From NCBI GenBank assembly GCA_030581615.1, contig JAKTTT010000010.1, forward strand, positions 62,001-126,000: 64,000 bases of DNA, given 5' to 3'. Origin of the DNA: Alloascoidea africana. Lineage: Eukaryota; Ascomycota; Alloascoideomycetes; Alloascoideales; Alloascoideaceae. The notes below the pieces were generated by a model. It saw only the letters and a list, made by a program, of their open reading frames with translations. It searched no databases and had not been told where the DNA came from. The translations under genes were made by a program, and so were the position numbers. The first letter of the stretch is position 1; the number at the start of each line of letters is the position of its first letter. Shown in pieces: positions 44,116-54,624 of this stretch.

Positions 44116-45304
44116 TTATCCAAACAGCTTTGAAATGACTTTGGCTCCAATGTCAAAATACGGTTTTGATATTGCAGAGTCAGGCTGGGAAATCGCTATT
44201 GGCTTCCCTCGATCAGATGATTCACATATTTCTGCGTTTAAAGGTATTGAGCCGAGCATTTCTATCCCTCTTTTCTCGCTCTGCTCAACCACACCGTCAT
44301 GACCAAAGACATGACTCTCGTGATTGCAATTAGGACACACAAAGTAGCTCATATTTTGGACCAGCCCTAGTATTGGAATTTTCACCTTGTTGAACATGGT
44401 TATGCCTTTGACAGCATCTATGAGTGCAATGTCTTGGGGAGTGGATACGATTACTGCCCCATCAACCACCATTTGCTGGCTTATTGTTAACTGTGTATCT
44501 CCTGTTCCCGGAGGCATGTCGACCACGAGGAGATCTAGATCGTCCCACTGGACCTCGAACATTAGTTGCTGAAGTGCTTTCATGACCATGAGTCCTCTCC
44601 ACACAATTGCATCTTCGGGAGAAACCAAATAGCCCATGGACATGGATTTGAGACCGTAGTTTATCAGAGGGATTAGCTTTCCATCTACACAGTCCATAGG
44701 TTAATCAAAAATAATGATGAAAAAATAACAAGAAGATAATACCTTGTGATATCCTAGGCTCTCCTGATAGATTCATTAATTTAGGGATTGATGGCCCAAA
44801 CAGATCAGCATCCAAGATCCCCACTTTCTTCCCTAGTGATTGTAATGCCAAGGCAAGATTTACTATTCCTTGGATTAGCACATGAGAGATATTCAAAGCA
44901 AGTTATTCGGTCGTATGCATACTAGACACTGTTGACTTCCCAACTCCACCTTTTCCAGAGGCGACCAAGATAACCTTCTTGACGCCTGGGACTCTTTGTC
45001 TAACTGGGAGACCCCGTTGCATTCTTGGAACAGTCGGCTTTTGTTCCTTGGAATGCACACGAGGCAAACCCTTCAAAACGTTTCAAATCAGTAACAATTG
45101 AGCTGGTTGTTGATCCCAAATCTAAGTGCATACTAGTGGGTTTTCATGATAGTGAGATACGCTGGCAGAGAACCATCTCAGCGGCCTAGATACGCGATTA
45201 GTAAGAAAATATAAGCTGGTATTAATGTTCCTTACTACTAACCGGATTGAATTCCTGTATTTAAAACGAGTAGGAGCTCGGTAAAGCAGAATCCGTGGTA
45301 TCAT
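44116..45304 (-). CDS. IND1: Mitochondrial Ind1 (Mrp/NBP35-type iron-sulfur P-loop protein), four exons
   Basis: Ind1 (human NUBPL) delivers iron-sulfur clusters to respiratory complex I in mitochondria. Minus-strand exons are 45304-45134, 45070-44923, 44862-44743 and 44684-44116; introns of 63, 60 and 58 nt have TTACTGAT, TGCTAAT and GATTAAC branch sites. Total 335 aa. The N-terminus ([18 protein letters not shown]) is basic and amphipathic, a likely matrix presequence. The splice junctions rebuild family sequence: [18 protein letters not shown], the deviant Walker [81 protein letters not shown] with the CPxC cluster ligands, and [16 protein letters not shown]. An alternative ATG at 45370 is in frame but would leave only 20 bases to MSS1. 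The gene is missing from S. cerevisiae, which has no complex I. Confidence 0.9.
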
Positions 45305-45390
45305 TTGTGGGGGTAGAAAACATCTTTTTTCTTTGGGTAGAAGAGATGGTATGGTGATGAATCTTTTCACCCAACTCCCACTGGCAGACC
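45305..45390. promoter_or_regulatory. 86-bp divergent promoter between IND1 and MSS1
   Basis: The two start codons (45304 minus, 45391 plus) are only 86 bases apart, so both mitochondrial genes must share regulatory DNA or draw on sequence inside each other's coding region. No classic TATA box is visible in the interval. Confidence 0.55.
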
Positions 45391-47092
45391 ATGTTCCTTA
45401 GAAGTATGAAAGCGGCGCTATGGCATAGAAGAATAGCGGCACTAGGAATAAATAGTTCGCTCATTCGGCAATCTTTTAAACGGCATAGAATAGTAAATGA
45501 AATAGCCAACAGACAACTGGCAAGCGTATCTGGCTTCCATTTCAATACACAAGACTTACCTACTATCTACGCCCTGTCTACACATCCCGGAAAGGCTGCT
45601 ATTGCAATAGTACGAGTATCTGGATCAGACTGCGATTATGTATGTGTACAATGGACCATATTTTTTATCTCTCTTGCTAACGTTAGTTAAAAGGTGTACA
45701 CCTCACTGACCTCTAAGTCTCTCCCACCGCCTAGAACAGCAACTTTAACATCAATTTATAAATCCCAAAGTACTCAGTTACTAGACCAGGCTATAGCAGT
45801 ATACTTTAGAGGTCCAAAATCATACACAGGAGAAGATCTACTGGAGTTTCATTTGCATGGTGGACCAGCAGTAGTTCGTTCGGTTTTGGATGCGATTAAG
45901 CGTTTGCACAGTGATGAAAAGAATATAAGATACGCCGAGAATGGAGAGTTTTCAATGCGTGCTTTTCAAAACGGAAGATTAGATTTAACGAAAGCCGAGG
46001 GAATTCGCGAGCTTATTGAAGCCGAAACTGAATCCCAAAGGAAGGCTGCGATTTCGGGTGCTAATGGCCATACAAAGGAGCTCTACGTGCAATGGAGAAA
46101 GGCAATTGTGGACAACTTGGCTTTGCTAACTGCTCTGATTGACTTTTCCGAGGATGAGGACATTGAAAACTCTCATGTTCTATTTCAATCGGTTTCAAAG
46201 CAAGTGGCTGCTTTACAGGAAGAGATACGCCATCATCTCTTGCAAGTATCAAGATCTGAACTTCTACACAAAGGAATAAAGCTGATTTTACTGGGTCCTC
46301 CAAACGCTGGGAAATCATCGTTACTAAACGTGCTTGCGAATAGAGACGCTGTCATTGTCAGCGATCTTGCAGGAACTACACGGGACACGGTGGATGTGCC
46401 AATTGACATCGGAGGATACAAAGCCGTCATTGGCGATACTGCCGGAATTCGATCATTAACGGAAGCAGACAAAATTGAAGCAGAAGGGATTCGGAGAGCA
46501 AAGGCAAAAGCAGGAGAAGGCGACGTTATAGTAGTTGTACTGCCGGTTTCAACAAACATCGAAGAATCCTTGGATTCCGAGCTAATAGCTCAACTACAAT
46601 CAATAAGGGAGAAGAACAAAGAGGTAATTATCGCTTTGAACAAATGCGATAGAGCAACACCCGAGAAAATCCAGGCTTCTGTGTCAGAATACTCCAGCAT
46701 GTTACAGTTGCCCGAATCCAGTTTTTATCCAGTCTCATGCAGAACAGGTTTGGGGATTTCGGATATGACATCAGGCCTTACGGAAAAGTTCAAAGGTATT
46801 ACACAAGTCGACCACGAAGACCCCATTAGTGTGACGCAAAGAGTTCAAGACATTTTGGAACATGATGTCTTGAAAGGGTTGGACCAATTTATGCGTAAGC
46901 TGATCTAGACCATGCTTATTACTCCCAATTACTAACACCCCGTGTACAGATTTCAGCCAAGAAGAAGATGCCGTTTTCGCGAGTGAAGAGTTGCGGTTTG
47001 CCGCGGAGGGAATTGGCAAGATTACGGGCGAAAGCGTGGGAGTGGAAGAGGTGCTGGGCGTGGTGTTTGGCAGCTTCTGCATCGGGAAGTGA
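45391..47092 (+). CDS. MSS1: Mitochondrial tRNA-modification GTPase Mss1 (MnmE/GTPBP3 family), three exons
   Basis: Mss1 works with Mto1 in mitochondria to install the carboxymethylaminomethyl-type modification on wobble uridine of certain tRNAs. Exons: 45391-45639, 45694-46894, 46950-47092. Introns: 45640-45693 (GTATGT, GCTAAC, AAAG) and 46895-46949 (GTAAGC, TACTAAC, ACAG). The product is 530 aa (S. cerevisiae 526). A basic N-terminus (MFLRSMKAALWHRR) fits mitochondrial import. The MnmE N-terminal domain starts TIYALSTHPGKAAIAIVRVSG and contains the EFHLHGGPAVV motif. The G domain has GPPNAGKSSLLN, AGTTRDTVDVP, GDTAGIR and NKCD. The last exon restores the diagnostic C-terminus ITGESVGVEEVLGVVFGSFC ending in CIGK, where the cysteine in FCIGK is essential in MnmE. 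The stop is 80 bases before the VPS24 ATG. Confidence 0.94.
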
Positions 47093-47172
47093 GGGTAACT
47101 GCTGGATGTATGGGTGCACTGTGGGAGGCTTTATCGCCAGAGCACAGGCCCTTTTGATATCGTTCCTTAACA

Positions 47173-48007
47173 ATGAATTTTATCAAAAAAACCATATGGG
47201 GCGAAGACCCCAAGGAGCAGGTGTGTATTTGCTGAGAATACTCAAGTTGTAGAAGAATGATGGTTAACATCTGGTATGCAGATGAGGAAATGTAGGCAAT
47301 TGGTGCGCCGGAATCAGAATCAACTTGACCGTCAGTTAAACGATTTGACAAATGTGGAACGCAAGACAAAGTCTCTGATCAAACAGAGTGTGAAAAGGGG
47401 CGATAACAAGTCGGCAAAGATTTTTGCCAGAGAACTATACAACACCAGGAAACAGCGGGATCGGACTTTTAAGAATAAGGCACTTCTCCAGAGCGTGAAG
47501 CTCCAAATGGAAGAGAGCTTCTCCCTGCTACGTATTCAATCGTCCATGGCCGGCAGTACCAAAATCATGAAGGATGTTAACCAGCTTGTAAGGATTCCTG
47601 AAATCATGGGAGGGATGAGGGAGCTGGAAAAGGAGCTTATGAAGGTATGTGGCTATTATTATCATGTAGGGCCTGCACATCATATGCTAACTCCTGTTTT
47701 GTTCGTTTTTCAGTCTGGAGTAATAAATGAAATGGTTGAAGATACATTGGACACTTTAGGAGAGGGCGAAGATGAAGAAGTCGAGGAGCTGGCACAGGAA
47801 GAGATAGACAAGATTTTGATGGAAGTGACGAATGGCAAACTGGATACTGCAACTCAGGTCCCTACTACTAGGCTTGAGCAGCCCGAAGAGAAGGTGGCAC
47901 CCAAGCAGAAAGAGAGTGGTAATCCTATTGCCGAAGGGGGCGTTGCGGATGAGGACGATGAGCTGCTAACCCAGATGAGACAGCAGCTCGCCAGCTTAAG
48001 GGATTAG
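47173..48007 (+). CDS. VPS24: ESCRT-III subunit Vps24 (CHMP3), three exons
   Basis: Vps24 co-assembles with Snf7 and Vps2 on endosomes to form ESCRT-III filaments that bud cargo into multivesicular bodies. Exons: 47173-47220 (MNFIKKTIWGEDPKEQ), 47282-47644, 47714-48007. Introns: 47221-47281 (GTGTGT, GGTTAAC, GCAG) and 47645-47713 (GTATGT, TGCTAAC, TCAG). The product is 234 aa against 224 in S. cerevisiae. The start FIKKTIWGEDPKEQ matches the family signature (IKKAIWGPDPKEQ). The helical core has LIKQSVKRGDNKSAKIFARELY and MRELEKELMKSGVINEMVEDT. The acidic C-terminal half (GEGEDEEVEELAQEEIDKIL) leads to a final MIM1-like helix DDELLTQMRQQLASLRD that would bind Vps4. Confidence 0.95.
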
Positions 48008-48122
48008 CAGTTAGATGTCTGCCTCAATAGATAAAATGCTTACTTGTGGGATTGTGGTCTTTCGTGTGAGAGCATCTGTGTCCTGTAGCAGCCACCTCCA
48101 GTTTCTACACCCAGACACCAAC

Positions 48123-50489
48123 ATGGCAAGTACGAGATCACAATCCGAAAGTAAACATTGAAAATACGTTCAGGTAGACGTTATCCTGGCTATTCCTGTT
48201 GTGATGGTAGATGATACATTGTCGGGGTCTTCAAAGGTATGATCGCTACAAAGCTACTTGAATTAGTGTCCAGTGCTGTCTTTAGATTTTTTGGTTTTTT
48301 TGGCATGTGTGCAATTGAAGTTTTAACGCGTCGCATCCTCCGTTTAGAACAAAAGCCTGACAGATGCAATTAAAAGCCGGAACTTTGCAGTGAAGCTTCG
48401 TCTTCATGAATTGACGAGCTCTCTGGAGGAGTCGACCAGTGGAAGAGAGACCGAAAGGCTTTTCAACCAGTTGTTGGAGTGCAGGAAGCAGTTGGAGGTT
48501 ACTGAGGAGGAGTTGCGGCAACTTCACCAAAGCCAGGGGAGCGAGCTGGATAACGACCTAGAAATGGACAACTTATTAGATGACGAGACAAAATCGCTTT
48601 CATTTTTGCAAGATAATCTTTACGGAAGATTTTTAAAAGAGGCGCCTATTGCATTAAGCGAATCTAGGGTTCAAAACGAGCAGGCCCAAAAGGAGCTATT
48701 TGATTTGATTGGAGATGCTGATGATTCTATAGTGAGTTTGATACCAAACGATTTGAGCAAGCCTTTTTCTACAAGCTCTGAAAAGGACAAACCAATATGT
48801 CAAGTTCAAGCTGGTTCCAAGAACGAGACGGAAGGACAAAAAACGTCTAACCAAAAAGCTGAGAGGAAAAACAATATGCCAGAAGCATCCACAGCGAAGA
48901 TAATAACGACTAATAGTACTAGAACGCAACCAAAGAATAAAATCCAGGAGAAAGATGAAGCCGACCTGAACAAGCCAACAGTTTCATCTTCTTGTACGGA
49001 CGGCCCAATGCCTACACGCACAGAATCATCTTCCAAGGATGCGACTACGAGTAAAACATTGAAAACCTTGCGTTCGAAAAGCACAGATTTTAGAAAAGCA
49101 ATTTCAAAGGGTCAAATTAAGGACAATGACGTGCTTAGAGCATCACCGACTTCATCTAGTATCCACCTGGCCTCCCCTGACAAGGATTTTCGAGATAGCT
49201 CACTATCTTCTCCACGACAGCACGGCCCCTCTCTCTTGAATCATCGTTCCTCTGTCATTGGAGCAGCAGGAAGTGGTAGCTCGGGGGAGAATACGAAAAG
49301 TTTACAACAGGAATTAGAAATCGAAAGTAGTAAAGAATCTAGGAAGAGAAGTAATCAGCAAGAAAGGGCTTTTAAGCACGAAAAGGAAGAAATAGATGGC
49401 GATAGGGAAGGTTATAAGAGTTGCGGTTCACAGACGCAAGCAAAAGCACAAGTAGAAGCACAAGTTCGACCCGAAGAAGAGTATGCCTCATTTGGATCAG
49501 ATAACAGTTATCGGTTTCTCACAGCAGAGCTGAGAATGACGAAAAGAGATAAGGAGAGACTTAAAGATGAAAACAATTTGCTAAGAAAGCAGCTGGAGCA
49601 GGCACAACGGTCTTTGGAAGACGAAAGGTCAGCAGGAGAGAAACTGAGACGCCAACTTGCCAAGAAAGACGAAACTCTACGTCGGATATCAACTGCTGTG
49701 AGCTTGCCACGAGATAGCAGCAAACATGAAGACTATGATGATGATGATGATGATGATGAGGCAGAGATTCTTGAAAGAATATATAACACCTTGACCTTTA
49801 AAGCAGAGAGATCCGGTGGTTCAGGTTCAGGTTCAGGTGCGACCAGTACCACTACCACTACAGGTGATGGCAAACTCAACAAGGTGACCCAGGAGCAGGA
49901 CTCGCCAATGGCGGAAAGGGAGCGAAAGACGTTTGAAGAGCGGATAGAGTTTCTCAAAGAGGCTCTCCAACGATCCGTTAATAAACGCAATACGCTCCAG
50001 GTTGAGCTTGAAACGATCAAGATGAGATCTGAACTTTCAGTTCTTGCATCGCCAGAACCGCAACAGCCACATCCACAACTGCAATCGCAATTGCAGATGC
50101 AGTCGGCTGGGTCCCACACCAATAGAGAGAAACAAAGGTCGCGAGAATTGTGGCAGTTTCGGATGCAATACACAAAACGGGTGGAACAGATTGAAGACCT
50201 CAAGTTCCTAACCACATTTCTACAAATGCAACTACAGACCTACGAGGACAATAGCAAAAAGCGGCTGCGACTCTTTCGCGATATAGGTCTTTTCGACGAC
50301 AAGACTTTAAAGCACCTGATTAAACACGATTCCAGTATTGCTGTATACCGGATGACTCCACGTAGAAAGCTCAAAGCCGTTTTTCTCGCTGTCCTTGCAA
50401 CGATTCGGATTAGAGAAAGGCTTCGATTGCAGCAACGGCGGAAAAGGAAAGTTATGGCACGTATCATGGAAATTGATGCTAATACGTAA
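48123..50489 (+). CDS. Coiled-coil protein with a PACT-like C-terminus, possible spindle pole component, three exons
   Basis: I do not recognise the whole protein. Proposed model: ATG alone (48123-48125), intron 48126-48173 starting GCAAGT, exon 48174-48236 (VDVILAIPVVMVDDTLSGSSK), intron 48237-48347, exon 48348-50489; 735 aa. All junctions are phase 0. In-frame alternatives are ATG 48015, 7 bases after the VPS24 stop, or the internal ATG at 48204. Residues about 22-75 (NKSLTDAIKSRNFAVKLRLH, LLECRKQLEVTEEELRQL) look conserved and helical. A serine-rich disordered region is followed by a strong coiled coil (LTAELRMTKRDKERLKDENN onward). The last 130 residues (FLTTFLQMQLQTYEDNSKKR, RLFRDIGLFDD, KLKAVFLAVLATIRIRERL) recall the PACT calmodulin-binding domain of Spc110/Pcp1-type pole proteins. 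That similarity is by eye and uncertain. Confidence 0.65.
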
Positions 50490-53136
50490 TAGAGATGACT
50501 GTCCAGGTTTCTTTTTACTACGTTCTATTGATGATTAATTTTGTATTTCTAAACTCATTTACTCTGTACTAATACTAAATTTCCGGGGATTTAAATTGCA
50601 TGTGTCTATATTTTTGTTGTAGTGGCCAAGATTCTGGAATCGATGAAATAGCGTGTGTTTAGAACAAAAAGCTGTGTGATATGAATCAAAAAGTCTTTAT
50701 GATTATGCAAAATCTTTTAGAAAAGTCGGAGGATTTCTCGGTAAGAACTTTCAGAACTACAGTGAGCTGAACTCAACCATCAAGAGATGTAATTACTCTA
50801 AAATGTTCGCGATTGGGAGTAGATTTGTTTTTCTTACAACTAAACTTGTTATTCTACACATTGATACTTCCACGGCGGTCGGGATTAATTAGCCTGGCTT
50901 TTAGAGTCAAGGAACAGAACCAAACAGAGCGTAAAAAAGTTTACCATCATGGCTCAATTTTTGTGAAGATTTCTGGAGATCAAAGTTGGGTCTTAGAACA
51001 AGTACAAATGGTACACTGTGAGTAGGTGATAAGACAGGCAGTTTGGCGAATGAGAGCCACAGCTCGGCATATTTAATACAGGCTGATAATGCAGGCTGGT
51101 TAAATAAACAGGAGTGAGTCGTATCCAACCATTCTATCTATTTCTCTTCAGATTAACACTGGTCTTTTTTTGTGTATCTGAGATGAGTCTGAACTGTAAG
51201 AATTGAATGAGGGTCTAAAAGTATCCTATAGCTGCGTGTGTTCCTGGACTTTGTAGAGTTTCTACTATCGTTGAATCGAGAAAAAGCAGGTTTTGCCAGC
51301 GAGCCGTTTAATCCGGGACTTTAGTCTGCAACAGCTGATTACTTCTCCATGTTTAATATTAGCTCACGCCTTCTGACCCGACTATTGAAATCGATGCTAT
51401 CTTCCCTTTTAGCATCTATCCCTCTGATCCGCATGCCGTGGAACAATGAAAAAAGTCTTTCCGTAATCACCGATTATTTTAGGGAAGTATGCACTTTGGC
51501 GGTTAAATCGGCATTTTTTGGAAGAGAATTTGTAGTTCAAAGTTTGCTGTTGAGTTTGAAAACGGTATGGAAGGCTTGTTTTTGATTAGAGGGTTTAATT
51601 CTGGTAAACATCTACTATTCGGTTTACTGGTTTGAATTGATAGATAAGAGGATCCACATTTATTTAGTGTTATGGATCTATTTTTTTTTTTTTGAATTAC
51701 CAGTCCTTGGCATTTCTTGGTCCACAATTAGGCTTAACCGCCAACAATTGGGTCTCTTTGTCTAATAAGAGGTTCACTTTAATTGGAACATTAAAGTCTA
51801 ATTCACAATTGTTATAAAACGTGCTAAAACTGGTTTTCAGCCTTGTCTAATAATTCCTCTTGTAATTTAGAGGACTTTGGTGGTAGTTTCTTTGTCTTGT
51901 TTGGTGACCATAGGTCCAGACAGGATTCCCCCCTTTGTGTTGAAGTTTCCATTCAACGCGAGTACTAAATACTTTTGATAATTCGTGGTGATTTTGTGTA
52001 TACAAACAAAAAAACAAAAGTAAATTAATTGCGTGTCTATTTACAGTGTTGAACAAAGATTCTCATTTTGGTTTTACAACTCCAATGCTGAATGTGCTAC
52101 TATCATGATTTTAAGAATCAATTGCTTTATTTTCCAAATCCTTTCACACCGTTGATATGAATTGTGGAAATCCAAAGTGTAATTTCTTTTCCCCCAAAAA
52201 ATTTCGTATGAATGACATTCTCCAAGTTGATCCATCCAATAATTATCTTAAGTCCTGTGTGTGATCAGTACCCAAGAACATTGCGCCCAGCTAAAAAAAT
52301 AGAACAGCAATGTTTTAACAAGACCCAAACGATTTTCCAGAACGGTTGGACAAATTGTTCAAATTAGTTTTATGTAAATGAGAATAAAAAATGCCACCAG
52401 GAGATCTTTGGTTTAAAAACAACTGACATGACCAAAATAATAAGCTTAACTTGAAGCTCTATCCTGCTTCAAGTTTGGGAAGCCTTGTGTAAATTAGGGA
52501 GAGCGCATTCATTGGAAGAATCAAACACATTACTTGGTTACTTGGAAAGCATAACTATGAACAGCAAGTACAAAACAAATATTGTTGTGGTCGTTGGAAG
52601 AAGTGCTTACGATTCGAAAACGATCCAAAACCCAAATCCAACTGAGATTTTAATAGTCACTTAGCACCCCCAAAAAACACTCTCAAACATTGCTTGTCTC
52701 CATTTCCACATGCCAGTTATTGATTAAGACCTGGTATACGCTATTAGTGCTTCTGTTTCTTTCCAACAAGCGGAATAGTTATGTTTTCACAACGAAGAAA
52801 GAGAATACACAAACGCGTATTTACGAGTTACATAGATGAAAAATTTCATCCGGTAACTGCCCCTTACATGCCACCTCTTAACAGTTTCTGTACCAGTTTA
52901 CCTATTTTTATTTTTTTTCTTAGGAGAATACTAAGCCCTTTTTATACTCCCAAAAAATATTTTTGAAAACATGGACAAATTTGGGAAAAGTCAAAATAAC
53001 GACCCGAATTTACAAACACTGAAAACGAGGACATATCATCGCATTATTTCTACCAGTCTATATACTTCATAAAAAACATTAAGCATATCTAGACAGAAGG
53101 ATGGTCTAGACGACAATGAAACATAGATCTGACTGT
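50490..53136. other. Long convergent intergenic region, nothing recognised
   Basis: 2.65 kb between two gene 3' ends. Only short frames (for example 50813-51025 plus, 51349-51585 plus, 52781-52966 plus) are present and none resembles a known family. No tRNA or LTR was seen. A small inverted repeat TCTAGAC/GTCTAGA at 53089-53111, just outside the FBA1 3' end, could form a weak hairpin. Confidence 0.5.
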
Positions 53137-54222
53137 TTACTCCAGTACACCAGCGGTGTGGAAGATCTGCAGAGCCTCTTCGATTCTCTTCTTCATCGTA
53201 ATCTCACCTTCTCTGACCCAAACTCTGGGATCAAAGTACTTTTTATTGGGCTTGTCTTCACCATCGGGGTTACCAACCATTGTGGAGACGTAGTCCTTCT
53301 TGTTAAGCATGTAGTCGCGGATACCGCTGAGGTATGCGTACTGGCAGTCTGTGTCCAAGTTCACCTTGACGACACCAAAAGAGATAGCAGTGTTGAACTC
53401 CTCCTGTGAGGAACCGGAACCACCATGGAAGACGAGGAACAGAGGCTTGTCATCATCACCGCCAATCTGCTGCTTTGCATACTCCTGGTGCTTGCCCAGC
53501 AAGTCTGGAGACAAGACCACGTTTCCGGGCTTGTAAACGCCATGCACATTGCCGAAGGCAGCGGCGATGGAGAAGTTGGGGGAGATGGGAGAGAGGGCCT
53601 TGTAGACATCAAACACAGTTTCCGGACTTGTGTAAAGAGAATCCTTAGAAACATCTTCATTGTTGACACCGTCCTCTTCACCACCAGTGATTCCGATTTC
53701 CATCTCAAGCCACTGGTTCATCTTGGCAGCTCTTTTGAAGTACTCTGCAGTGAGTGCAATGTTTTCGGGAATTGGCTCTTCAGACAGATCAATCATGTGG
53801 GAGGAGAACAAGGGCTCACCATGTTTGGCAAAGTATTCTTCGTCTGCAGCCAAGACGCCATCAAGCCAAGGCAAAAGCTTTTTGGCACAGTGGTCTGTGT
53901 GCAGAATAACGGGGACTCCGTAAGCTGGAGCGATTGATCGAACATAATGGGCACCAGCAATTGCACCTTGGATAGAAGCAAATTGGTCCTTGTTTGCAAC
54001 ACCTTTTCCTGCAAAATAGGCAGCACCACCATTTGACATTTGGATGACAATTGGGGACTTTGAGTCACGCGCAGCCTCCAGGGCGGCAACGACGGTGGAG
54101 GAAGAGGTTGTGTTGATGGCTGGAATGGCGAATCCTTTCTTCTGGGCATATCTAAACAGGTTTCGGACATCGTCACCGACAATGACACCGGTTTTGCGGG
54201 ACAAAAAGTCGAGGTTGGACAT
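53137..54222 (-). CDS. FBA1: Fructose-bisphosphate aldolase, class II
   Basis: Fba1 is the cytosolic zinc-dependent aldolase of glycolysis and gluconeogenesis, which splits fructose 1,6-bisphosphate into dihydroxyacetone phosphate and glyceraldehyde 3-phosphate. The ATG at 54222 gives MSNLDFLSRKTGVIVGDDV and 361 aa (S. cerevisiae 359); the frame is open further upstream but that part overlaps the TATA region. Zinc and substrate motifs are intact: VILHTDHCAKKLLPW with the catalytic Asp and metal His, LEMEIGITGGEEDGV, AFGNVHGVYKPGNV, and LVFHGGSGSSQEEF. The C-terminus has YFDPRVWVREGE. Codons are strongly regular (GGT/GCC-type choices), as expected for a very abundant enzyme. No intron. Confidence 0.97.
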   Translation of the reverse strand: MSNLDFLSRKTGVIVGDDVRNLFRYAQKKGFAIPAINTTSSSTVVAALEAARDSKSPIVIQMSNGGAAYFAGKGVANKDQFASIQGAIAGAHYVRSIAPAYGVPVILHTDHCAKKLLPWLDGVLAADEEYFAKHGEPLFSSHMIDLSEEPIPENIALTAEYFKRAAKMNQWLEMEIGITGGEEDGVNNEDVSKDSLYTSPETVFDVYKALSPISPNFSIAAAFGNVHGVYKPGNVVLSPDLLGKHQEYAKQQIGGDDDKPLFLVFHGGSGSSQEEFNTAISFGVVKVNLDTDCQYAYLSGIRDYMLNKKDYVSTMVGNPDGEDKPNKKYFDPRVWVREGEITMKKRIEEALQIFHTAGVLE

Positions 54223-54624
54223 GTTTTTTTGAAGGAGAAGATTGGGCTTTGGAGATATGAGGGATAAAAAGGAAGAGATGGGAGAGGCGAGCGGGCAATG
54301 GAATTTATATAGAGTAGAACAGGCAGCAGCACCAGGCAAGGCATGGCCGGGATGAATGGACCTGTTTCAGACTATGTTGCAGACAAAGATCACCACCAGA
54401 CGGCTTCTCTCAGGAAATGGGCCATTGTGTGGTTATGGAAGGCCAATCAAGTGGTCTCATCACCAGCCGTGCACTTGTGAAAAGCATCAGAAGGTGTCCG
54501 CGAAGAAGAGAAAGAAGAAGATAGATGGAGGAAGAATTGGATGGCCGGGTAATGTTTGCACATTTTTTCAGACCCACATCAGCACACCTGGGGGGAAGAG
54601 AAGCAAAAGCAAATTGGGAGAGAC
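54223..54624. promoter_or_regulatory. Divergent promoter between FBA1 and TIM21
   Basis: 402 bases between the two start codons. A TATATAAA on the minus strand (54304-54311) lies about 85 bases upstream of the FBA1 ATG. The region also contains GGAAG/CTTCC-like and CA-rich stretches (for example CAGACGGCTTCTC) that may bind glycolytic activators, but I cannot name a site with confidence. Confidence 0.6.
54304..54311 (-). promoter_or_regulatory. FBA1 TATA box
   Basis: TATATAAA read on the minus strand, about 85 bases before the FBA1 start codon. A consensus TATA box fits a highly expressed glycolytic gene. It also argues against a start upstream of the ATG at 54222. Confidence 0.7.
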
